This document shows, piece by piece, positions 1-11,946 of a DNA stretch of 64,000 bases. The notes under the pieces are model-generated. The model had not been told where the DNA came from. It worked only from the letters and a program-made list of their open reading frames with translations, and made no database searches. How positions within the stretch are numbered: position 1 is the first letter of the stretch; each line of letters starts with the position of its first letter. The stretch comes from Echria macrotheca. Lineage: Eukaryota > Ascomycota > Sordariomycetes > Sordariales > Schizotheciaceae. The position numbers were made by a program, and so were the translations under genes. The stretch lies in contig MU839843.1 of assembly GCA_030411725.1 (NCBI GenBank), forward strand, positions 310,001-374,000. The letters are read 5' to 3'.

Positions 1-1394
1 CTTCTTGACATGGGCCCTTGGAGAGTCCCGACTAGAAACCAGGACTTTACATGATGCCCCAGCTGTCATGAGTCGTTCCAGTAGCCGCATAAGACGTTCT
101 TGGCTGTCGTGGGCTAGCTCCTCCAACCCATCCAGCACAATATGAATTGTCTTGTGGCCCTGGCCCCCACTGGACAGCGCTTCCACGACAGTTTCGAGAA
201 GCTTCTCAAGAACAGGCGGCGAAGCCGGTTTGGTCCCGACGTACTCCTCATATATGTAATTGACGAGCTCGGCATCCCCACGCAAGCATTGAAGAAGCAG
301 CGACTTGAGAACTTGATCGTAGAGTGTCGATGAGCTGTAGGTGTAGGAGCAGAAATGGTGAACGACAAGAGATTTTCCTGATGTGGCGAGAAAAGCAATA
401 AGCCGGGCCGAGATGACGCTCTTTCCAGTTCCCGGTCCGCCATGCAGCCATAGATACTGGCTCTCGGAAGTTGGTCGCAGCCAAGCACTCATTTGTTTCT
501 TGCCGAGCACCCAGCTGACCGTTCCCGGGTGCTTGGCGCCGACCTCAGTCAAGCCATCGAGGAGCGAAAGCTGTTCGGAATCATCAACCCGGAGCCAGGT
601 GGTCAGTCCTTGCAGCTGCCTTGCTGTTTGCTCGCGTTGTGTTTGAGCTAGGCTCGCCAGACTTTCTGTCCTCCAGGCTTCCAGACTTTGCCGCTCCTGA
701 CGCGCTTCGACGATGTTGTGAGCATAAGCCTCCTTGTCGATCAACTTCCCATGCCTGTTTAGGTTCTCTAGAATGTCGTCAAACTCCCGCTTGAAACGGC
801 CCCACGCAGTGAGGAAGAGCAATTTCCAGCCTGGAAGCAGTCATGCATGTTAGTGAGAAGAACAGATGAAGAGGATCAATCCAACGTACATGGTCGAGTA
901 ACGAATCGATACGCGGCTTTATGGAAGCTAAGGATGTCCGCGTAGAAGACGACAAAAGTGGGATAAATATCGGGAGTTCCTTGGAAAGACCGCTCCAGAA
1001 GCTGGAATCTCCGCAAGGAGTCGGCAATATGAGCATAGGCCTTGATGATGCGCTCAAAAGCCTCGACGTAGTCCGCCGCTATTTTCAAGATGAGCTTAAT
1101 TGGAGCCCAGATCCATGGGAGGTAATCCGTGCCGTTTGCCAAGACCTCAATAACTTTGGCGTAATGTTCGAGGCCTTTGAAGAGAGGATCGAGGCGCCTG
1201 GTGTTGCGCAGCGACTGGCGTGCTGCGAGCTGTCGCTCAATCTCAATTGCGGCTTTTCGGACGTCGTCAAGAGTCGTAGAGGAAAAGTCTCGCGACTCTG
1301 CAGGCTCGATCGTGCTTTCCAGATCCTTGAACGCCTTCTCAACGGCTCTCCGCGCCGACGACAAAGCAGGCGACGGTGGCTTCAGTCCGGGCAT
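1..1394 (-). CDS. NACHT (STAND) receptor with DUF7708-like N-terminus, 3' part outside the window
   Basis: Exons on the minus strand are 890-1394 and 1-830, with a 59-bp intron (831-889; GTACGT donor, CTAAC branch, TTCCAG acceptor). The 445 codons seen stay open to the left edge, so the C-terminus is missing. Residues about 40-175 carry the helical pattern of the fungal DUF7708-type STAND N-terminus (LPWIWAPIKLILKIAADY, then a FVVFYADIL helix across the splice). A coiled region follows, then a NACHT ATPase with P-loop GGPGTGKS near residue 305 and a Walker B-like IVLDGLEEL. Such proteins are signal-transducing ATPases linked in fungi to non-self recognition. That role is family knowledge here, not shown. 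I chose the ATG at 1394 because the domain begins soon after; the frame is open upstream to about 1661, so a longer N-terminus is possible. Repeats expected after the NACHT cannot be seen. Confidence 0.85.
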
Positions 1395-1999
1395 GGCCGG
1401 AAAGGACGATTTTCGGATCGACGAAGAAGAAGAAAGGCTTAAGGCGGCTATCTTGGTAGAAGGTGAGGCCAGGGCAGGAGAATTACCCAAGTACCCTCCA
1501 TTCGGGTATGTTGCGGGAGACCATGAGGGAAGAAACAGGACAGCTGAACATTTTCCCACTTTCCTGCCCGACGGCAGGGGCAGATTAGTCTCGCTCAGCA
1601 ACAGAATCTGCCTTGCCAGAAGGGACAAAATATTCCAAATGAACGGTGGATCATTGGGCATAATTCCAAGTTTCTTTTGTGGCCGATCATGGCTGCAGGG
1701 TCATAGCTGCTTAGGTCCTGCTGTGCAACATGTCTGCCCAATAGTTAGCAGTAACTTGCAGGTGGCTGCAGAACCACTGTGGCTTAGCGCGCGCAGTTCA
1801 TTCCCATCGTGCAGAATTGGGCGCCCAAGTGCTCTTACGATTTCGAATGGGGTATGTCGTCCGGCGAGCCTGAGCCAGACTTCCGGTGATGAAAATGGTC
1901 TTCTCACTTACCGCCATTCGAGGAAACCGATATTTCACCCCGACCACACAATTCAATTGAATCCGTCTGAAGATTGAACCGGATGTTCATTTCGCCCTC
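1395..1999. other. Divergent intergenic region, NACHT / SNF2
   Basis: About 600 bp between the minus-strand NACHT gene and the plus-strand SNF2 gene, expected to hold both promoters. The minus frame stays open to 1661 and could be an N-terminal extension or 5' UTR of the NACHT gene. I see no other gene or repeat. Confidence 0.5.
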
Positions 2000-4900
2000 A
2001 TGGACTATCCCTCTGCAAAGAAGCGTAGGATTGACGATGATGGATTCGGCAGCGTCTGCTTCGAACCCGCGAATGACCACATTCCCTGGCAAAAAACAAG
2101 CGACGCGCGTGAAGACCGTCATCTTCTTGGCAGTGATAGCCAGTGGGAGAGCGTGGAGTCGGAAAATCACAATTCTATTGTGTGCTATGGAATGGTAGGT
2201 TTGTTTCGAGCTCCTTGACATATCCCGCAATGGAGACAGAGCACTGACTGGGCAAACCTGGTACGGGGTAGATTCGGGGTCTTCATGGGACCTGCACAAA
2301 GCCGCCAGACGAATGGGGTCTGGGGGCATGCGACTTCTCTGTTTCAGCTCGTTCCGCCAACGAGTTCGTGGCGCCAAACTTGGACGGACCTGTGGTAGTT
2401 GGGAAGTTCGCCACTGAGTTCGTCGACATGATCCATGAGCTCATCGACGAGGGCAACCTAAGATTGCAGTTCAAATGCATGACTACGCAGCCAACGAAAC
2501 ATCAAACCGCCAAAAGATCTAGAGGCAGCAATTTGGTTATTCCATGCTCGCTATCACTTATCCTCTATGGTCCTCTTGAACTGAGCGAGACCGTGGGCGA
2601 CTTTTTCCAGGAGATGGACCTATATTTGCAGGACCCGGAAGGATGTGACTGGAATGTCAAGTATTCGAACCCCCACCGACTCTCGTCACTGGCGCTGGAA
2701 GACTGCCCCATGACATTCACTTTGCACCTTGGGGCTTCCGGACCAGACCTCGCCACCTTACAACATATATGCTCCAATAAAGACGTCTCAGATATCTTCG
2801 TCGCGCAACAGGATCTGGACGAGGCACCACAGCCCAATGCCATTCAGTCCCACCTCAAACGGTATGGACATGACTCGATTGGTTGGCTTCGCTGAGAACT
2901 GGCTGACAATACCACCAGGCACCAGAAGCAGGCCCTTACCTTCCTCTTGAATAGGGAGGCGGGTTGGAACTTCGACCCCGCATCGGCCGACTTCTGGGAC
3001 CAAGGACAGACCAGTGAGACCAGTACATTGTGCGACACCTATATCTATTCCGCCTGTATCTGTTATCCAAGTAGCTGACCATCTTAGCTTTGTCAATAAC
3101 GTTTCTCAGTCTCATCAGGTTGAAGAACCAGATGAGTTTTGTGGAGGAATTGTTGCCGATCCGATGGGCCTTGGCAAGACTTTGACAATGATCGCCCTAG
3201 CCGCAACAGACGCTTTGAAGACAAACCTCGCTCCATCTCTCATCATCGTTCCCCCACCCCGTGAGTTGCTCGCGAACTTGTTCAATGTTATTGCGCGCCA
3301 ACTGACAACACCTATAGTGTTAGACACCTGGGAGGACCAGCTCGTACAGTATGGCATTTTCCTCGTCAATTTTTCTCGCATTAGCCAGATTTGCTTACCC
3401 CTTGGCCCAGGCACGTCAAAGGAGGCCATATGAAGTGGCGTCGCCACCATCAGAAAGACAAGATCCTCAGCCATACAGGCTTGAGCGATTACGACGTCAT
3501 CCTCACAACGTATCACACCGTCATGGCAGACTGGGGAGGTGGCCATGGGTTGGAGGATAAGGTCCTCTTCTCGACAACATGGAGGAGAATCATCCTCGAT
3601 GAAGGTATGTTGGTAGAGCAGACAAACGCGTCACGGTCGAAATACTCGGATTCAATACCAAGCTAACCCACATTTTCCTAGCGCATGTCATCAGAAACTT
3701 CCATTCCCAGATTTCCAAATCCGTGTGTACCCTCCAAGCTGCGGCGAAATGGGCTGTCACAGGCACCCCGGTCCAGAACCGGGTCGGCGATCTCGCAGCG
3801 CTGTTGAAGTTCATTCAAGCATACCCATACAACGATCTCGGACGATTTGACACCGATATTGGCAGACTCTGGAAAGTGGGTGACGTCAAGGAAGCTGCGC
3901 AGAGGCTCAAAGTCCTCTCAAACGGTCTCATTCTCCGTCGACCAAAGACCGTTATCGAACTACCGCCCCGTACTGACCTCAAATGCCCGGTCGACCTAAC
4001 AGCAGAGGAGCGGACGTTGTACGAGAGACTCAAGAACAGCACCATCAGCCAGATCGAAGAAGCATTGAACCATGGGAGCAAGAGGCCTACAGCTGGTTCT
4101 TATATCAACGTCATACAGAGAATCAACGCTCTGCGGATGATGTGCAATCTTGGTTTGCACTACGACAGCCGGTATGAGATTGCGGGCGTCTCCTTAAACG
4201 ACGCGGCAAACTGGGCTTCGCAAGCGCAAGTGGTGTTCGATCTCCAGCGCCAAATGGACCCGATCGTCTGCTCAACATGCAATGCAACATGCGACCTCGC
4301 GACGGCAATGATCAACTGCGAGTCACAGGGCAGGCCGCTGTTTGCCCAGTGCCTGTCGTTCTTCTGCGCAGACTGTGTGCAGGGGTACAACCGGCGGAAG
4401 AGGACGATGACTTGCGGTCACAGTCCTCCGCATCCAGTTGCTCCGGTATCCCTCGAGTTTACTGACTTGGAAAGTGGTCCCGGTGTGCTACCAATGTCTA
4501 AGCCGCTCTCGAGCAAAGTGACAGCCCTCATCGCCCAGCTCCGCCGGGTTGAACCGCATGTCAAGAGGTGAGTACCGCGTGGGGGATATCTGTCCGCTCG
4601 TCTACTCATGTGAAAGAGACTGACAAGAAATAGCGTGGTATTCTCGAGTTGGCGAATGAGCCTAGACTTGGTTGAGGCCGGCCTTGAACGGGAAGGGATT
4701 GGGTACTTGAGGTTCGATGGAAAGTTACCGCAAAAACAACGAAAGCCAGTCATCGATGAGTTCAAGCGCAATCCCAAGATACGGGTGTTCCTCTTGACCC
4801 TCTCCTGCGGTGCAGTTGGGTACGTTTGCGCCGTCCCTCTCTGGACCAGCCACTGACAATTTCACCTCCAGATTAACACTCACCGAGGCTTGTCGTGCCT

Positions 4901-5342
4901 ACCTCCTAGAGCCCCACTGGTAAGCATTTGCACCCAAACGTTCTTGTGTAGACGGATTTGAAGCCTAACGCCATCAGGAACCCCACCCTCGAGGAGCAAG
5001 CGCTTGCTAGAGTGCATCGGCTTGGACAACAAAAGGAGGTCACGACCGTTCGATTCTACGTGAAAGACACATTCGAAGAGGTGAGGTACACGGGTTTACA
5101 TATGTCATACGGGCCTGCAAATTAAAACTGTGTACTAACAGGGCTCCTTGCAGAGAATACTGGATGTACAAGAGTCCAAGAAAAAGCTAGAGAGCGTCCT
5201 TCTCGAGCGTCGAGACGACCACCGGAGCTCAAACAGCCTGGATCATTTGGAGGTATGTCAGCTCTAGACCAGACATTGCACAGCCATTTCTCTCCATTCA
5301 GGGTACTCACACATATCACAGGATCTTCGGCGACTTATATAG
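2000..5342 (+). CDS. SNF2-family ATPase of RAD5/HLTF type with RING-like insert
   Basis: Twelve exons: 2000-2194, 2272-2861, 2919-3013, 3075-3260, 3318-3348, 3411-3604, 3682-4567, 4634-4819, 4872-4919, 4978-5080, 5154-5252, 5322-5342 (877 aa). All junctions are GT-AG and in frame. Lobe 1 shows motif I DPMGLGKTL, then TTYHTVMADWG, motif II DEAH (split by the intron at 3605-3681) and motif III TGTPVQNR. A cysteine-rich segment (CSTCNATC ... FFCADC ... CGH) sits between the lobes as in RING-bearing SNF2 proteins. Lobe 2 has VVFSSWR, LRFDGK, LSCGAVGLTLT, and EPHWNP...EEQALARVHRLGQ. The family remodels protein-DNA complexes in post-replication repair or transcription. In filamentous fungi these genes are numerous and the specific role is unknown. 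The 2000 ATG opens with a basic KKRR stretch. The acceptor at 3074 was chosen because it keeps the frame; CTTAG 14 bp on does not. Confidence 0.88.
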
Positions 5343-6385
5343 AGGGCATGCCATAAAGAGGAGCGCGTAAGCCCGGAGCTGCGGAAACCCCATGCTAGAT
5401 CATCGCCACTAATGGCGAGAAGCGTCACATCAAGATGATTACCGATGTAAAATGCGTGACAGTAGAGCACCGTGGTGGGGAATGCAATTGTTTTACTTCT
5501 TTGGGGCAGATCATCAAGTCCTTTTTTGAGAAGTCGTCTGTCTGACTCTCAAGTTCCCCATGGGTGTTCTGCTCGACAGAGATTACCTAGGTATCTGAGG
5601 TATAATAATCCGTCGTGCCTTCACTAGGTAATGATGGCGTATTGACCTAGCAGCTCGGCTATCTTCCCACCTAAGCATTTAGCTGTATACCCCTTATTAG
5701 CGCCGCAGTACCTACCTAATCGCTCTATTCCTCAGCGACAGTTCACTAAATCTATCCCTACCGCACGTATCCAGTATTGCCCACCAGAACCAGAAACCCC
5801 CTAGGTACTTACCTATATTCCCCTCCTTCCTAAAACCTTCAATTTTTTACCTAACATGTGATGGAACGGACAATACAAACGGATTATATAATACGCGCTC
5901 TCCTGGAAAAGTTATAGCGGGATTACGGACGCCTTGATTTCGAGGTCCGCACGCATCGATGGTGTCATGTGGGGCGCAGATAGCACACTGCTGCCGAAAC
6001 CGGTGCCGATTTTTTACGGCACACCGCACATTCGACGTCGTCTGGTGATGACTGGAATCTAATCTTTTTTCTCTTGGACGTATTTTTTTGTCTATGAAAC
6101 CCATTTGCAGCAAATAGGGGTATGTATTCTCAGTGAGTCCGCTGTCAATGTTTTTTTCCCCTTTCCTTGTTCCGCTGTCTGCCGCCCGAGAAGTGTGTGT
6201 TGTATGCCCCCTTTTAACTTTACCAACGGGGATTTAGTCTCAACAATCCCAACCTCTCTCACTGCCTTGACATCCAAGACTAACACTCTTTCATTCCCTA
6301 AGGTACCTACCTAGTCACGAAACCAGCTTCACTCAACAAAGGTACCTTGCCCCAGTTATTAAGACTTCGAAACAGGGCCATCAAA
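5343..6385. other. Intergenic region with CCTAGGTA-type short repeats
   Basis: About 1 kb with no coding signal. It is relatively A+T-rich and scattered with ACCTAGGTA/TACCTACCTA-like motifs (for example near 5585, 5800 and 6300). These are common low-complexity sequence in Sordariomycete intergenic DNA. It should hold the promoter of the transporter at 6386. Confidence 0.5.
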
Positions 6386-7858
6386 ATGCCCTCCTCCCCA
6401 CCCCCCGCCTCCTCCCTATGGTCCCCCCGCCGGCTAGCGCACGAATCCGGCCTAGCATCAGTCTACCAAACCGGCCCGGACGCCTGGCTAATCATCCTCT
6501 CCCGGTCCTGCCGCATGCTGTCCTACGGCGCCTCGGCCCTAATCCTCGCCCTCTTCTTCGCCGAGCTCGGCTTCCCCGACGCCCGCATCGGGCTGTTCAT
6601 GACCCTCACGCTGGCGGGGGACGTGCTCCTCTCGCTCGTGCTGACGCAGATCGCCGACCGCGTCGGGCGCCGGCGGACCTTACTCTTCGGCTCCTTGCTG
6701 ATGGTTATTTCGGGTGTGGTGTTTGCGCTGTGCGAGAATTACTGGGTCCTCCTGGGCGCGGCCGTCGTGGGCGTGATTAGTGCCACCGGCGGCGATTTTG
6801 GTCCGTTCCGGGCGATTGAGGAGTCGATTTTGTCGGAGTTGACGGATAAGGACTCGCGGGCCGATGTGCTGGTTTGGTATGTCACGCTTGCGAGTCTGGG
6901 GAGTTCGATCGGGACCGAGGTGGCGGGACGGGTGTTGGATCTGTTGAGGACGAGGGAGGGGTGGGGGCTGTTGGGGGCGTATCATGCTTGTTTTTGGGCT
7001 TATGCCGTGATGGGGGGTGTGAATATGGTTGCGGTTTTGTTCTTGTCCAAGAGGTGTGAGCTCAGGCAGGAGAGGAAGGAGGTTGTGGTGGTTGGGGAGG
7101 GGCGGCGGGATGGAGGAGAGGAAGAGGCGGAGGGGTTGTTGATGGATGAGACGGCGGATAACGACGAAAATGCGCCGAAAAAGGGGGAGATGCGGAAGTC
7201 AACGTGGTACGCACACATCGGCCGCGATACGCTCTCGGTCATGGCCGTCCTCTGGTTTCTGTTGTCTGTCGACTCGGTTGCCGATGGCATGGTCAGCATG
7301 TCCTTGACGACGTACTACATCGACCAAAAGTTTCACCCGGCAAAGACGGTGCTCGGACATGTCTTGTCGGCGGCATACTTTGTCTCCTCGCTGTCGACCA
7401 TATTCTCTGGGCCGCTGGCGCGGTATATTGGCTTGGTTAACACCATGGTTTTTACGCATATACCCTCTTCGACGGCCGTTCTACTCTTCCCGTTCCCTGA
7501 CGGCGTGGTGGGCACGTTCGCTTTGTTGTTGCTGCGGGTTGGTCTGAATAATATGGACCAGGCGCCACGGGCTGCGCTGATCGCTGCGGTGGTGCGGCCG
7601 GAAGAAAGAACGGCTGTGATGGGCATTACGGTTTTGCTGCGCACGCTGGCGTCGGTCACAGGGCCGAGCGTGACCGGGATTCTAGCGGGTAATGACCGGT
7701 TCTGGGTGGCCTTTGTGGTGGCGGGCGCGTTGAGGCTAGCGTATGACTTGGGCTTGTTTGTCATGTTCATCAATATCAAGTTGCATAGACATGAGGTTGT
7801 GGAGGAGACGGCGACACAAGAGGACGAGGAGGAGGGAGGGCGAGAAGGGGCGAGATAA
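6386..7858 (+). CDS. Major facilitator superfamily transporter
   Basis: Single exon, 490 aa. About 12 hydrophobic segments fall in two halves, separated by a charged loop around residues 225-275 (KEVVVVGEGRRDGGEEEAEG). The MFS signature between TM2 and TM3 is visible as IADRVGRRRTLLFG (G-x3-D-R-x-G-R-R type). The N-terminus is a short proline/serine-rich cytosolic tail, the C-terminus an acidic tail (EDEEEGG). The ATG at 6386 is the first in frame with sensible context; the frame also extends upstream through a non-ATG codon. Substrate cannot be told. It resembles uncharacterised fungal MFS proteins rather than a sugar or drug:H+ subfamily. Its 3' end converges on the kinase gene. Confidence 0.85.
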   Translation: MPSSPPPASSLWSPRRLAHESGLASVYQTGPDAWLIILSRSCRMLSYGASALILALFFAELGFPDARIGLFMTLTLAGDVLLSLVLTQIADRVGRRRTLLFGSLLMVISGVVFALCENYWVLLGAAVVGVISATGGDFGPFRAIEESILSELTDKDSRADVLVWYVTLASLGSSIGTEVAGRVLDLLRTREGWGLLGAYHACFWAYAVMGGVNMVAVLFLSKRCELRQERKEVVVVGEGRRDGGEEEAEGLLMDETADNDENAPKKGEMRKSTWYAHIGRDTLSVMAVLWFLLSVDSVADGMVSMSLTTYYIDQKFHPAKTVLGHVLSAAYFVSSLSTIFSGPLARYIGLVNTMVFTHIPSSTAVLLFPFPDGVVGTFALLLLRVGLNNMDQAPRAALIAAVVRPEERTAVMGITVLLRTLASVTGPSVTGILAGNDRFWVAFVVAGALRLAYDLGLFVMFINIKLHRHEVVEETATQEDEEEGGREGAR

Positions 7859-8372
7859 AACGGGCTGTTGTGATGGGTGAAGACATGGAGTTGTAATCAG
7901 TCATGGACCGGGTAGATGGTAGAACCATCAAATGAGTTTGTCTACCAGAGACAACAGATAATGATCTCATCCTCTGAGAAGAATCCAGGCACAAGACATT
8001 TTCTAATTCATTCGCTCTCGTCTCCCACCGGCTCTCCCCTACTCGACAAAATTCAAACATCCAAAGACAGTTACTGAAAACCACCACTCTGAAGAATAGG
8101 ATGTCATTAAATCTACCCATCTCGCTATGCAAGTTGCAATCTTTCCCAAAGACAAAAAGAAAATGTATCAATCTGATTCCATGCCAATTCCTTCAAATGC
8201 ACAATGACCGGGCCATCATCTTCTGCGACGGCCCAACTCATTGTAAACGTAGTTATAATAATGGTGACCGGTACCGGCCAGAACGTGGTTATATCATCCC
8301 CAAAAAGTCCCAAACATGCGTGCTAACTCGACGCATTGTGCAAACGCCCGCAGCGAGCTGTTCTTAGCTTCG
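7859..8372. other. Convergent 3' intergenic region
   Basis: About 510 bp between the convergent ends of the MFS and kinase genes. It should contain both 3' UTRs. No gene, repeat or RNA seen. Confidence 0.5.
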
Positions 8373-10259
8373 CTATCTCTTCACCCTCTCCTTGCCCTTG
8401 CCCTTTCGCTTCGGCTCTGGCGCAGGAGCATACTGGGTCTGGGCCGGATCTTCCCTGGTGAACTGGCCACGCGTCCACATGGTCGTGTCCGGAACAACGG
8501 TGCCCTCACCACTACCCGTCTCATCATCGTCGACGGGCCCGTATGCGTTGTAGGGGTCACCGAAGGCCTGTGTCTCTATTAGTATTGCGTATAATACGCC
8601 AGCACACTGGGATTCTTACCGGGTTTTGTCCACGCGGAACGCTACTCGGCCCTGCTGCGGTATTCTCCCAGGGGTAGCTGTCCATCAACCCCGACGTGTA
8701 CGGCTCATAGTAGGGCATATCGGACCCTGTCTGCGACCCTCCGCTACTGCCGTACCCGCCGCGATCCTCCAGATTCACAGCACCGAACTGCTCCTCGAGA
8801 CCGGTGTCTAAGTCGTCTTCAACACCAAAGGCCGGGCCTTCATCCTCTTCCTCGGAAAGATCCACCTCGCCATCCAGAATCGCGAGTTGCTCCTCAGCCG
8901 AAGGTCGATTCTTAGCGTGCAAGCTCGCCATCTTCCTTATGGCTGCATAATCTTTTATCTTGGCTATCCGGCCATTCAGCCAGCCATGAACCTCCTGCAC
9001 TCTGATCTCGCCACAGTGGTCCCTGAAACCATCCACGTTGATGACCCAGACATATGTCGCAAACAAAGACCATATATCCACTTTGGTCGTCTGCTTTTGC
9101 CGATGGTAAACTTCGGGCGCCATGAACGGCTCGGTTCCGGCCACTGTGATTGCGAGCCTGGGGTCATTTGAGAGCCCAAAGTCTCCAAGGCAGAAATGGT
9201 AGCCCCCGTCTGCGTCATACTTCCACAGAATGTTTTCCGGCTTGATGTCTCGATGCACAATATTGTGAGATGCAATGCACTGCAGGGCCAAGAGCATCTG
9301 ACGAAGAACCGTGTCGGCGATGTCGCGGTGGGAGGACACATCCGTCTTCTGTTCAACCAACGACTTCAGATTCCCTTGCATCAAGGGCATGAAAACCTCG
9401 CCCCAACTGTCACCCTTTTCTCCGCCGGCCGAGTCGAATATCTCCAGAATGTGTTCCTAGTGATATTAGCACGATGACTCGATCAGCAATGAGACGAGCA
9501 GCTTACATGGTGAATCCCTTTATGCCTGTTGATCTTGAACAGGTTGGCTACTTCTCGTGTGGCGAACTCAAGATTTTTCCCAGTCAGGTTGTGGAACTTT
9601 TTGACGGCCATGAGCCCTCCGCTGGTCACGTCAAGGACTTCATAAACGGCTCCATAGGCGCCACCGCCGATTCTCTCCTTTTCAATGTATCTTTTGCTCG
9701 ACGCCTTCTTGGGCCCCAGCGCGTATCCTTGATCCTTGTCAAAGCCATAGAGGCCATCGGACCGCCAACGCAGCTCGAACTGGTAGAACCTGTCACGCCC
9801 AAAGGCGACGCGCGTGTTGATACCCCGGGCGACGAGAACTGATCGTTCCTTGCGCTCGCGTGATCGAAACTTGATGGCTACCGCGACGCCGACGCTGCCG
9901 CTGGACGAATAGGGTTCGGTGTTGCGGTCCTTGGAGTGATCCGAGAGGAGCACGGCTCCCGTTTCTTCAACTACACCGAATGAGGCCTGAATGTCGGAAA
10001 TTTCAGGAGAGGCTTTCGATTTCGGTAGTGCCTCTGGTAGGTAGATGTCGGCGCCGCTAGAACCGAGCGTGTATAGACGTATGTCAGGGTCATCAAAGCT
10101 GATAACCAGACCGGCTGTGTTGTCGTCGATGTAGTACTGATAGTACCTGTTATATGGATGCTCCACAACCTTCCTCGCCGCCGAGTTCACCGGCACGAGC
10201 CAGAAGAAGGGACGGAACAGCTGCGGTTGCGCCGGATCGTCGGCATAGGCGTCGGCCAT
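8373..10259 (-). CDS. FHA-like domain/serine-threonine protein kinase
   Basis: Exons 9507-10259, 8620-9456 and 8373-8567 give 594 aa. The introns are 50 and 52 bp, with CTAAT branch points. Residues about 55-125 resemble a forkhead-associated fold (YTLGSSGADI ... DIQASFGV ... LSDHS.DRNTEPY), which would bind phosphothreonine. From about 190 there is a full kinase core: glycine loop GGGAYGAV, catalytic Lys in MAVKKF, HRDIKPENIL, DFG and APE. All key residues are present, so it should be active. The C-terminal 140 residues are acidic then Ser/Gly/Tyr-rich and end in a basic tail (KRKGKGKERVKR). An FHA before a kinase recalls checkpoint kinases of the Rad53/Chk2 type. The order fits, but the sequence is divergent, so that role is only a possibility. 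The ATG at 10259 is the first true ATG in frame. Confidence 0.82.
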
Positions 10260-11946
10260 GGCGAGATGCTGGAGGCCGCGGGCGGGGGACAATCGACACC
10301 GGCAAATGCGGGGCCGGACTGATTGGAGACGGGGTCGAGATCAGTTGGATGGCCATGAATCCCTCATTGTTTCCGTTCCTCGGTGCGATGCCTCAGGAGG
10401 AGCAGCAACCGGCGCCGAATAGTTTAGGGAGCGACTGGGCCGTCTAAAGTGTTTGGAAACAGAATCAGGAAAAGGGAAAAATGGTGAAGGAAGTGAAGTT
10501 CCAGGTGCCGTTGACGTGGGCGAGTGATCGGCCAGCTCTCGCTCCGCATCCGAACAAGACTGCAGAAAGACACCAGGGAGCAGCTCACATGCCTCTGCCA
10601 ATGCGGGGGAGAGGGAGAGAGAGCCCTCTCGTGCGCGTCGAGACGCTGAGCAAGTCATGGACCCTCCGATAAGGCAACCGCTTGTGGCCGCACCCCCTCA
10701 TTGGCGGTTGTTGCAGGCCGGCATGACCAGTGTGCCACCATTTAGGCGGCACCTGGCCAGCGACCCGTGCCATGGGTTGGCGACTGGGCGAGGCTCCCAT
10801 GGCGCGCCGTCCATCAGAGACAGGGATCTTTTGTGACCAATCGACAGCCATGATATTCGCGGGCATTTCCCCCCAAACGTGGTTGGGCTCGAATGCAAGT
10901 CGAGATCTGGTAATTGGAAATTCCACCACCGCCTTGCGACCGCAACCATGCCGCGCCACCCCAAACACGACAGTCGGATCCGCCATGGCGGTCAGGGGAA
11001 AAGGGAACGAGAGAAAAATGACGAATAGGGTGGGATGGCCGCGGCCAGGCTCAGAATGACGCTCGACTCGACTCGACCGACCGGGCAATTTGTGTTCTGC
11101 AATTTGCTCCAATTTCGAGCTACAGCGGGTAGATACAGCGTACAGCACCGGGTTTTCGAAGTCGCGGCAAATGCGGGCAAACGAGTGCGATTGCGCGGGA
11201 GTACGGTCCTGTTGCCGGCACCACAATCACCGCCCTTACGCGACTGCTCGAGAGCGAGAGAGGGAGAAAGGGAGGTGGGAAAGGGAGAGGAGGGCACGAC
11301 ATGCAAGCAGCCGGGTGGCCCCGCCCACCAGCGAATTTACACATGCCACTTATAGCGAGTGAGCGTCGCAGCTTTTTCCCGCCAGCATTTCGACCTGTTG
11401 CTTTGGAGCAGGTGCGTCTCAGCCAAGCTGCGTCAGGTATTTAAATGAGTGGACAGCTTGGTTCCTTCCCCTGCTGTGAGAGGTTCGTTTGTCGTTTGTC
11501 GTCCCTTCCTGTCGCCGATCGGCCACCCTGCCTGCCCTACGGGCCCGTTGCAGCGGGTCCGGCGCGACAATCGGGAAATCGGACGGACCCCCGCAATCGC
11601 AACAGCAGCAGCAGCAGCATGTCGAGAAGCGCGCATGGGTCAGGCCAGCAAACCTGCTTGGCAACCCGGCAACGTCTCTGTGGCCTGCAAGCGGGTCTCA
11701 CCGCCGCCGGTTGCATGTCATAATGACCTCGGCAATTTTCGTGACATTGGTTTTGCGCTGCAGCTCGCCTTTGTCGCGATACACGACAGAATCGAACAAA
11801 ACATCCCACCCCCAAAAATCCCGCTTGACCTAAATTTCCACAATCTCGCCAAAAGCCCACGCACGCCACGTGACAAAATTCCAGACCGAGTTCCAGAGAG
11901 CCCCGAAAAGAACCCCACAGACCAAAAGAAAGGGAAAGCGGAAACC
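10260..11946. other. Long divergent intergenic region, kinase / SDH assembly factor
   Basis: About 1.7 kb between two divergent genes. It has purine-rich low-complexity DNA near 11250-11300 and an (AGC)5 tract near 11603-11620. The frame of the downstream gene is open upstream from about 11449. The conserved protein and its presequence start at 11947, so I treat this part as promoter/5' UTR. Confidence 0.45.

Noticed and set aside
11449..11946. In-frame N-terminal extension of SDH8
   Set aside because: The frame is open but the sequence is not conserved-looking, and the mitochondrial presequence starts at 11947.
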